Source of the DNA: Vandiemenella viatica
Taxonomy: Eukaryota; Arthropoda; Insecta; Orthoptera; Morabidae
Reading direction: 5' to 3'
DNA: 64,000 bases
Assembly: GCA_031002005.1 (NCBI GenBank)
Contig: CM061919.1
Span: forward strand, 223,074,739 to 223,138,738
The notes below the pieces were generated by a model that was not told the DNA's origin, did no database searches, and saw nothing but the letters and a program-made list of their open reading frames with translations. Shown here in pieces: positions 55,906 through 64,000 of the stretch. How positions within the stretch are numbered: the first letter of the stretch is position 1; every line of letters starts with the position of its first letter. The position numbers were made by a program, and so were the translations under genes.

Positions 55906-57362
55906 CACTATATTTACACATGCATACACAGAAAGAAGCACACACACGTGTATTTCTATGCCTACAGCGATCTCGACACAGCAACTAGACCAAGCATGAC
56001 AACGAAAAAGTTGAACAGACATGACACATGACTGGCCAAAAATCATCAGACAGACGTGTTAGAGTGTGTGCAACGGATGACATGTTGTAGCCATCCATCT
56101 CAATACTTATGCCATATGGATTATTCATCACACCCAATTGATTGCATGTATCATCAACACATAAGTAGCCAGTCGTTGTGAAATCTCAAAGTAGAGTATA
56201 ATAGTATCATGATAGACACACAACCACATAGAAAGACACACACACACACACACACACACACATGCCCATGCATACACACAATTCCATACATCACTACACA
56301 CATACAGGTAACTCGAGGAAAGGGACTGAACACCCTACATTCAGACTGAATAGGTGCGGCATGTGTGAAGTATGATATGTCTTTGTCACACACATCAGTG
56401 CTCATCACACCCAACTGATTACGTCCACCATCAACACTGATGGTCACTGATGGTGAAATCTCGATATGGAGTAGACTCCTATCACAATAATTAGACACAT
56501 GCTGCTTTTAACAAATGACTTTGACCAAACAGTGTACAAGAGTTTAGTTCCAGTAGCCATCTATAATGATGGCACATGAAATCAGGTGAGTGTGGTGAGC
56601 ATTGAGGTGTATTGTAAAGACATGCTGTCCTCTGACCATCCTGTAACATCTCAGTCTGGACGTGAAGTGTGGAGTTCCTTTCCTCCAGTTACTTGTATGT
56701 TTGTGGTAACATATAGAATTGTGGTGTATGCATGGACATATGTGTGTGTGCATGTTCCTATGTGGTTGTGTGTCTAATTATGGTGATAGGAGTCTACTCC
56801 ATATCGAGATTTCACCATCAGTGACCATCAGTGTTGATGGTGGACGTAATCAGTTGGGTGTGATGAGCACTGATGTGTGTGACAAAGACATATCATACTT
56901 CACACATGCCGCACCTATTCAGTCTGAATGTAGGGTGTTCAGTCCCTTTCCTCGAGTTACCTGTATGTGTGTAGTGATGTATGGAATTGTGTGTATGCAT
57001 GGGCATGTGTGTGTGTGTGTGTGTGTGTGTGTCTTTCTATGTGGTTGTGTGTCTATCATGATACTATTATACTCTACTTTGAGATTTCACAATGACTGGC
57101 TACTTATGTGTCGATGATACATGCAATCAATTGGGTGTGATGAATAATCCATATGGCATAAGTATTGGGATGGATGGCTACAACATGTCATCCGTTGCAC
57201 ACACTCTAACACGTCTGTCTGATGATTTTTGGCCAGTCATGTGTCATGTCTGTTCAACTTTTTCGTTGTCATGCTTGGTCTAGTTGCTGTGTCGAGATCG
57301 CTGTAGGCATAGAAATACACGTGTGTGTGCTTCTTTCTGTGTATGCATGTGTAAATATAGTG
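55906..57362. repeat. Large palindrome: 597-bp arms, 265-bp centre
   Basis: The left arm (55906-56502) and right arm (56766-57362) are reverse complements without any length difference along the arm. Only a few substitutions were seen (for example 56175/57093, 56155/57113 and 56488/56780). The left arm ends exactly at the N gap, so the palindrome may extend further. Both arms contain the same GT/CA microsatellite (56237-56262, 57009-57031). Two identical-looking frames on opposite strands are simply the two arms. Confidence 0.95.
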
Positions 57363-58904
57363 ATACCTTCCTTCAACTCGTTTGTCTGGATATATGATGT
57401 GATGATCCTGCACTTATGTTTGTGTGTGCTTATATGTGGTGACGTATGGATATCTTGGTGAGACCTAGTATGAATATGTGAATTATGACATCTGTCTGAT
57501 GACCAAGTGTCTACTGCTACTCATGGTACCTGGGGCATATGTTACTTTATGTCCGAAAAGGCTTAGGTGTGGGATAAACGTGGTGGTGCTGATTGTGAAC
57601 AGTTTTGTACCTAGGACACATGATACTGGATGGTAGAGAGGTCTGTAGTGTGAGATAAATGAGACGATGTTGATGTGAAGAATTTGGTACCTTGCACACA
57701 TGTTACTGATGATTTTTTGGTTAGTCATGAGTCATTGGGGTTTTACACCACTTTTTCGTTGCCGTAATTGGGATGGTTGTTGTGTCGATATCACTGTAGG
57801 CATGGAAATGTAAGTGTGTGTGCGTCTATCTCTGTGTCTGTATGTGTGAATATGGTGATACATTACTTAAACTCATCTGTCTGGATGTATGATTTGCTGT
57901 AACTCCACTTAAGTTTCTTTGTGCTTGTGTGTGGAGACGTATGGATTTGTTGGTGGGGTCTAGTATGAATATGAGGGGTTCTGGTATCTGCTGATAGTCA
58001 AGTGTCTATTGCAACTCATGGTACCTGGAGGGCCACTGTTAATGAATGGCTGAAAGGGTTGTGGTGTGGATGAGACGTGTTGGTGACCTGATTGTTGATG
58101 GTACATGTAATCAATTGTGTCTGATTAACACTATTAATGGGATAAACACTGAGGTGTGTTGGTGAAAACATCTTTTGCACACCCTCTCTCTCTCGTCAGG
58201 CCGATGATATGTGAGAAGAGTTCTGTTTTTCAGTCAGTCATGAGGCAAGAGAGTTCTTCACCACTATTTCGTTTCCATGATTGGTGCAGGTAGTTGTGCT
58301 GAACTCGCTGTAGACATGGACATGTGTATCTGCGTCACTCTTTGTGCATGTAAATGTATGTATGGTGATACCTGGCTTTAACTCGTCTGTCTGATGATTT
58401 TTGTAACGAGAGTTCTGTCCAGTTAATCAGTGTAACACAATTCTGTCCAACTTCATCGCTTCCATGATGCTTGCTGTTGTTTATGTCGAACTCGCTGTAT
58501 GGATGTACGTGTGTATGTGTTTTGTGTATACGTCTCTCTCTGGGTATGTATGCGTAAATATGGTCAGACCTTCCTTTAACTCGTTTGTCTGGATGTAGGA
58601 TGCGCAGTTCATTTCCTCCACTAATGTGTGTGTATGTCTTCTTCCTCTGTGTGAGTTCTATCTTGGTGCTGTTGTGTGTAGGCATGGAAATGTGCGTGTG
58701 TGCGTGATTCCTCTGTGGATTTGAGTCTAAAATATTTGGTTATAGAATTATACCCACCATCAATGTGTGTTTCTAACCATTGTTTCAGGGCTTAGGCACT
58801 ATCCCATTCCACTGTGCTGTTTACAGTTTACTGCTGTTTGTGTTGGCATACGAACTGTGTTTCTTACGTTTTTCACTATATGCACTTCGTGGTAAAAATC
58901 ATTT

Positions 58905-59235
58905 AATGGAGATGGTGCTGAGGGGGTGTGTCAGAGAACCAAAGTACTTGGGTACAAACCCACAGTCAGGCTATAGTGGTGTAGTATGGAGTCCACATTT
59001 TTTGTACAACAAATGTAGGTTGCAAAGGAGGCTAGCTAGATTTATTAGTGGAAAACATTCAACAAGTGACATAATAAAGGAGCTGGGCTGGATGTGACTG
59101 GAAGGTATGAAGAGTGTTGGGATTGCTGTATATGGCGTATAATGATGTTAGAATGGATATTGGTAGAATAATTCTGAGTGGTGTATGGAGCCTAAGTTGG
59201 CCATGACCACAATCTGGCATTAGACTTTAGGTGAT
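58905..59235 (+). pseudogene. LINE-A C-terminal fragment inside the tandem array
   Basis: NPQSGYSGVVWSPHFLYNKC, RRLARFISGKHSTSDIIKEL and DHDHNLALDFR-like codons follow the LINE-A order (VRPLLEYGSVVWDPHF.. RAAGF.. DMIKELEWDSL). Heavily diverged. Confidence 0.65.
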
Positions 59236-59635
59236 GAGGCCTGAGTGGATAAAATATCCAAACACGCACTTTCGCATACGAATGACCTAACAATTTACGA
59301 CAGTTTAAGTATGGGCGCTATCTTCAGCGTAATAGAACTACATCTATGGTGACGTTTTGGAAACTTGTCAATGTGTAGGGATTTACTATGAAAAATGTGG
59401 GTTATGATGTCTGTTTGATGACCATGAAACTATCAGTTAGTGCATTATGGTAACTTTATCGTGTGTGATGTGTTTTTTCCCATACCTTTGTATGTGAATG
59501 AATTTTTAAAATTAGGTGTTTGTCGCGGCTATCTTAACATCCCAGTCTACCGTGTATTATTACTGGCACAGTGCTGTCGTTACACAGACAAATTTCAACG
59601 ACCATCCAAAATTCTAGTATTTCCAGCGTATCAGG

Positions 59636-59775
59636 CTTTTTTTTCGGGCTCGTCGATGTCATTGTCATTAGAGGTGAGAAAGGATGTATGGCAAGGAACG
59701 GTGAGGAATTCGGCCATGGACTTTTGAAGGTCTCTTTCCCTGCATTCGTCTGGAGTGATTTCAGGAATCCAAGCA
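59636..59775 (-). mobile_element. SINE family 1 fragment within the array
   Basis: CTTTTTTTTCGGGCTCGTCGATG, GAATTCGGCCATGG and CATTCGTCTGGAGTGATTTC. The head is missing, and the unit sequence resumes at CCAAGCACTCTTCC. Confidence 0.75.
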
Positions 59776-59875
59776 CTCTTCCATTTCACTGTTCTGTTTA
59801 CAGTTTGCTGCCGTTATTTTTGGGGTACGAACTGTTTTTATCAGGTTGTTCACTATATGTCCTTCGGGGCAAAAA

Positions 59876-60020
59876 TCGTGATGATTGGATGTACCAGAGA
59901 AGGAAGAACTTGTGTTACAAAACCACAGTCAGACCTTGCTTGTATGTAGTGGTGTAATGTGGGATCCACAGTTTTTGGACTTGAAATGCGGTGTGCACGG
60001 GAAGGCAGCTAGAGTGTAAA
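59876..60020 (+). pseudogene. Second LINE-A fragment inside the array
   Basis: TREGRTCVTKPQSDLACM in one frame and CYKTTVRPCLYVVV in another correspond to REVKELGYKTLVRPLLEYG of LINE-A. A shorter piece of the same region (CACAGTTTTTGGAATTGAAATG) recurs at about 60395. Confidence 0.55.
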
Positions 60021-60516
60021 TATGGTGATTCCTTTCTTTCACTCGCCAGTCTGAGTGTAGTGTGTGTAGTTCATTTCCACCACTAATGTGTGTTTTGTGA
60101 CGTATGCAGCTGTGAGTGAGCATCAAAAGTACGACATTGCCGCCTGTGTTAAGAAAGGCTCTTGAATCTACTCATGCCTTTATGGTACTAGGGTCACATG
60201 TTACTGGATGGCTTGTGGCTATGTGGGTGATATGAGATGATGCTGATGTGAACAGTTTCGTACTTGTGCACTTGCTACTAGATGGTTAAGTTGGCTGAGT
60301 TGAGTGAGAGGCGAGGCGATGCTAATGTAATCAGTTTGGTACCTGCGGGGTAGCTGTTACCGATGGCTTTTTCTGGTTCCATTGTTAATGTGAAGTCCAC
60401 AGTTTTTGGAATTGAAATGCTGTTTGCGAGGGACGTCAGCTAGAGTGTAAATATGGTGATATCTTTCTTTCACTCGTCTGTCTGCGTGTAGTGTGTGTAG
60501 TTAATTTCCACCACTA

Positions 60517-60518
<2 letters not shown>

Positions 60519-60575
<57 letters not shown>
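60519..60575. repeat. (GT)n microsatellite, 57 bp
   Basis: Pure GT run at the start of a local 120-bp tandem. Confidence 0.97.
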
Positions 60576-60579
<4 letters not shown>

Positions 60580-60595
60580 CGTCTTTCAGTGTATG

Positions 60596-60945
60596 TCTCT
60601 CTCTGCGTATGTATGCGTAAATATGGTCAGACCTTCCTTTAACTCGTTTGTCTGGATGTAGGATGTGCGGCTTCATCTCCTCCACTAATGTGTGTGTGTG
60701 TGGTGGTCTTCCTGCTTATGTCTCTCTCTGCGTAAATATGGTCAGACCTTCCTTTAACTCGTTTGTCTGGATGTAGGATGTGCGGTTCATCTCCTCCACT
60801 AATGTGTGTGTGTGTCTGTGTGTGCTTCTTTCTGTGTATGTCTCTCTCTGCGTATGTATGCGTAAATATGGTCAGACCTTCCTTTAACTCGTTTGTCTGG
60901 ATGTAGGATGTGCGGTTCATCTCCTCCACTAATGTGTGTGTCAGT
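60596..60945. repeat. Local tandem, period about 115-125 bp, three units
   Basis: Units begin with TCTCTCTCTGCGTA at about 60596, 60719 and 60839. Each continues AAATATGGTCAGACCTTCC and CTCGTTTGTCTGGATG to TCCTCCACTAATGTG. The middle unit lacks GTATGTATGC. Confidence 0.9.
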
Positions 60946-61264
60946 GTGTGTGTTTTGTGACGTATGTAGCTGTGAGTGAGGATCCACAGTACGACATTGC
61001 AGCCTGTGTTAAGAAATGCTCTTGAATCTACTCATGCCTTTGTGGTACTAGGGGCACATGTTACTAGATGGCTTGTTGTTATGTGGGTGATATGAGATGA
61101 TGCTGATGTGAACAGTTTCATGCTTGTGCACATGCTACTAGATGGCAAAGATGGCTCATGTGTGTGAGAGGCGAGGCGATACTAATGTGAACAGTGTGGT
61201 ACCTGGTAGCTGTTACTGATGGATTTTTTCTGGTTCCAGGGATAATGATACTATAGAAAAAGTG

Positions 61265-61615
61265 TGTATATATCCTCATCAAGTATTCTCACTGTTTGCT
61301 GTATATTATTTACAATTACCACTCGTGTTTCCCCTACAGTGCCCATAGCTACATCCATTTGCCTTATACCTACCCAAATCCTTCCTAAAACTTATCCCTT
61401 AATGAGTGCGGGTGTGTTTTTTTATGTATAGAGCAATATGTTGAGCTCAGAGACAAGAGACGATTGTGATATTAAAATTGTTCAACCGACTGGCTGACTG
61501 TTTGCTCCTCCTCCCCTCAATGCAGTATGAATGCTCGTTTAGGTCACGTTAGGCCTTCGTCTGTTTTGAATCTTTGCTTTTGAAAGTGTACACAACCATA
61601 TAGTTGTTATCCTTA
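61265..61615. other. No gene recognised
   Basis: Right flank of the tandem array. No supportable feature. Confidence 0.4.
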
Positions 61616-61619
61616 GAAG

Positions 61620-61785
61620 AGACCTACAGTTTAACGTGGAATCCGAGCCACAGAAGCGTTCTGTACCAGAGGTGAAGGTGGGTTAAGGGCTTATGAAAAT
61701 CACCGCCCAGACAGGGATTCGAACCGAAGACCTTTCTATCTCCTGTCAGACGCCTTAACCACTTAGCCACTGTCGAGATTTGATG
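61620..61785 (-). mobile_element. tRNA-Ser-like SINE, family 2
   Basis: On the minus strand GTGGCTAAGTGGTTAAGGCG (A-box region of serine tRNA type) and CTTCGGTTCGAATCCCTG (B box) are 60 bp apart, followed by a unique body with GTGGCTCGGATTCCACG. The acceptor stem does not close, so this is a SINE head and not a tRNA gene. Confidence 0.75.
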
Positions 61786-61799
61786 TTTATACGAATTCT

Positions 61800-62690
61800 T
61801 TCTTCCCTCGTGACATTCGAGTTTGAGATACACCCGTAAGTTGCTTGTCTATGTTATTCACAGCAATGTGTGACAGAGAGTATGTGTCACCCACATAAAT
61901 ATATTTCTCATCTCATAAACATTAGCAACGTTTAAAAGGTATACATGCTTTGGCATGGAATTTCATAACGTGTAAGGCAATAAAGGGATATTAAGTGAAG
62001 ACTCAGGTAAAGAAGGGGGGGGGGGTAGGATATGAATGGAAGAGAGGCCTATGACACACATGGAATCATAAGTATTGAATGATGTATTATATTGCAATAA
62101 AATGTATTTTAAAATTTCAATAAATCTGTAACATTTATCAAGAAATTATGTTTTTTATTTAACGAATCCCCTACCCAACAATTTTTTTATATTCCTTGAG
62201 TATGATGGATTAGTATAGTATTTTTTTACGAGTATGAAATACTAGAAACAAAAAAGAGAACAGCGTTTAAAACTGACATTTCACAAAAGGCGTGTTGAGG
62301 TAATTAGACAACTTGGAGTGGATATAAAAAAAAATGGCAGCTACAAATAAATGACCTTACATAATGTACAACGAACAGGACTTGTTATTTGAACCAATAA
62401 TACTGTTTGCAGAAGGCAACAATATGTTTTGCCCAAAAAATAGTTTTAGAAGTTAATTTTATGGTAACTAAACAACTAACGAATTATAATGATACGAAAT
62501 ATCAATAAGACCTGAAAAAATGCTCCTCGAAGGTCCTAGGAAGAAAATTATAGGTTTGGTAATAACGATTGTTGAGGGATCTATCATTTGTACCAGCTAG
62601 CAGTGTATAACATGACGCGCACATTCCACGGCGGAAAATCACGCTCGAAATAGCGTATGCTGCATGTTCAGACGAAAATATTCTTGAAAG
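61800..62690. other. No gene recognised
   Basis: AT-rich, with a G-run at 62015-62025. Confidence 0.45.
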
Positions 62691-62699
62691 ACGTGTACA

Positions 62700-63000
62700 G
62701 TGTCTAACGGGAACCAACACGTCACCCACGTCGAGTTACAGTACACCCGGAAATAGCGCTGCGCTAGGAAAGTACGCACTCCAGGAACAGTGTATAACGG
62801 AACCCGTTGCTCGCCGACGCGTCATGTGTGGCGCGCGCTGGGAATAGCAACAACCGTTGTCGCCTGCGGGGGTGTGCGCCCGACTAAGCTCCACAGAATA
62901 CTCAGATAGATTCAGGTTTCCGCTGTACAGTGCTGCCACCTGGTGCCGGCGTGGCGGGGAGGTGAGGGAGGTCCCCAGCCCACCTCTATGACGTCATGGG
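62700..63000. promoter_or_regulatory. CpG-rich patch with CRE palindrome
   Basis: The patch has many CpG dinucleotides (GCTCGCCGACGCGTCATG, GGCGCGCGCTGGG) amid AT-rich DNA, and a perfect TGACGTCA at 62989-62996. The minus-strand frame 62736-62939 has no known domain. It could be a promoter or a GC-rich repeat. Confidence 0.3.
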
Positions 63001-63004
63001 GAAA

Positions 63005-63825
63005 AACACGCCAGCTCCATCCTTACCTACCTACTCTTGAAATATTTATTAACAGAAACCATTGAAGAACTTTCCCAAAATTGGGATATTTACCATGCCC
63101 ACATTAGTACATCAAAATGCTAAATTAAACTGATATCGTTTCTCTTAAAGGATCCATGAATTCTATGTGTAACATTTATACATACAAATCAACATAACAT
63201 CTATGCATTAATTCCACTTATAAAATGGCATTTGCACTAACAAGCATACGAAATTAGTGTTTGCCCCGTATAACAAATTAGGCAAAGTTGATCGGGCAGT
63301 AGACCTGTGTCTTGGGTTATAATATGAGCATTGAGAAAATTCCACGGGCGTTGATAGGTCAATCAATAGCAACATGATAAATAATACGAAATAAGAAGCT
63401 CGCAAAAAGTAGCTCACTCAAATACCTCGAATTCTTTGATATTGAGTCGTTTGAAACTGTATCCACAACTCGACTCAGCTATCATTTTACTAAACGATTA
63501 TTCTTCTCGTATGTTCCATTAATGCACGTTATTAAAAGCTCAACTGGCATATAAATTATGCATAAACCTTCATCGTAGGTTCTTACTTACTCTAATGGAT
63601 TATTAATGCCAAGTACTATGCCAATTATCTGTACTAGGATTAGCTCCGTATGCTGTCAAGACTCGCACCAGAATCACATCCGTCTTCCATCACGACGGGA
63701 GATAAAATAGCAACTCTCATGGCTGCAACTGGCCTCGCTTTCAGAATCTTGCCAGTTCCTTCAGCTTCAAAACGTTTTGGCTTTCGCCATTAACTCTCCG
63801 TGTTTCATGGTAGCAGCAGAACCAG
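63005..63825. other. No gene recognised
   Basis: No exon or repeat family that I can support. Confidence 0.4.
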
Positions 63826-63829
63826 GGAG

Positions 63830-64000
63830 ACCAAATTAATAGCATAACACTGTATCTTCAAAAGGCTTTTGACATAACGAGCAATAAAATGGTTAAAAAC
63901 TATTGGAGCTTATGAGAAAGTGATTTGCTGGGTAGAAGAATTTTTAAAAATATAGAAAACAAAACTTAAGGTAGGAAATACAGTATCAAAAGAAGTAGAA
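63830..64000 (+). pseudogene. LINE-A copy I, continues past the window
   Basis: GTCTTCAAAAGGCTTTTGACA-type codons (motif A, KAFD), VKTIGA-like, KVICWVEEFLK near 63915 and TVSKEVE at the end follow 39700-39850 of LINE-A. Frameshifted. Motif B would start just beyond 64000. Confidence 0.85.

Larger units (their letters stand above)
56550..61260. repeat. Complex GT-rich tandem array with long-period units
   Basis: Several block types recur in order: GTCTGGATGTAGGATG(TG)CG..TTCATCTCCTCCACTAATGTG; GTACCTGG or GTGAACAGTTT..GTACCT; GCACATGTTACT.GATGGCTTGT; TGTTTACAGTTT.CTGC. Segments 60110-60370 and 60955-61230 are about 850 bp apart and nearly identical. 58780-58890 and 59767-59880 are 987 bp apart. 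Pieces of a LINE-A C-terminus are embedded in the units. Non-coding. Confidence 0.75.

Noticed and set aside
54861..56046. Open frames of 360-380 codons across 54.9-56.0 kb
   Set aside because: Same artefact across the second gap.
56154..57117. Two nearly identical 110-codon proteins on opposite strands
   Set aside because: They are the two arms of a palindrome, with Val-Cys runs from a GT microsatellite. No sign of coding constraint.
60596..60945. CRISPR-like array (three spaced repeats)
   Set aside because: Units are nearly identical over the whole period, so this is a plain tandem repeat. The genome is eukaryotic.
61690..61785. Possible functional tRNA gene
   Set aside because: A and B boxes are present but the acceptor and anticodon stems do not pair. 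SINE head.

Overview
This 64-kb window is eukaryotic, AT-rich and dominated by dead transposable elements. The mixture of tRNA-derived SINEs, two or three lineages of non-LTR retrotransposons, a Penelope-like element, Helitrons, Tc1/mariner and PIF/Harbinger relics and many hAT-type MITEs fits a large insect or other arthropod genome. The only candidate host exons also have insect-style architecture (short exons, GT..AG splice sites). Naming a species would be guesswork. There is no bacterial gene organisation, and both runs of N are exactly 1,000 bases, so they are scaffold gaps of assumed size.

Layout: 0-6 kb holds a Helitron remnant carrying a SINE and a LINE, a Penelope 3' scrap, and a minus-strand exon resembling an ABCG transporter N-terminus (2970-3097). 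6-16 kb has hAT MITEs, one with a SINE inside it, more SINE copies, a CCAAT/TATA promoter-like block followed by a 68-bp tandem repeat (10.3-10.56 kb), a long inverted repeat at 12 kb and a tandem repeat at 13 kb. 16-23 kb contains a 727-bp foldback element with TAA target duplications, a Helitron whose termini can be read to the base and which carries an hAT insertion, and SINEs running into the first gap. 24-41 kb is a LINE graveyard: at least seven copies of one CR1/Jockey-like family (called LINE-A here), a second family (LINE-B), a Penelope GIY-YIG domain, and MITEs inserted in them. 41-46 kb is a three-deep nest: PIF/Harbinger-like repeat, then hAT, then LINE-B. 46-54 kb has no convincing gene apart from a broken Tc1 transposase and more LINE relics. 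54-55 kb has a possible first coding exon and then the second gap. 55.9-57.4 kb is a nearly perfect palindrome abutting that gap, and 56.5-61.3 kb is a long-period, GT-rich tandem array. 61-64 kb is mostly unique sequence with one CpG-rich, CRE-containing patch and a LINE-A copy running off the end.

No gene network can be described, because almost everything here is mobile-element debris. The value lies in stratigraphy: several insertions can be proven from exact target-site duplications, and some also from empty sites preserved in paralogous copies within the same window. I looked for an undescribed biological system and do not see one I could defend. The best leads are the large palindrome and its tandem array, the foldback element, the ABCG-like exon and the promoter-like block at 10.3 kb.
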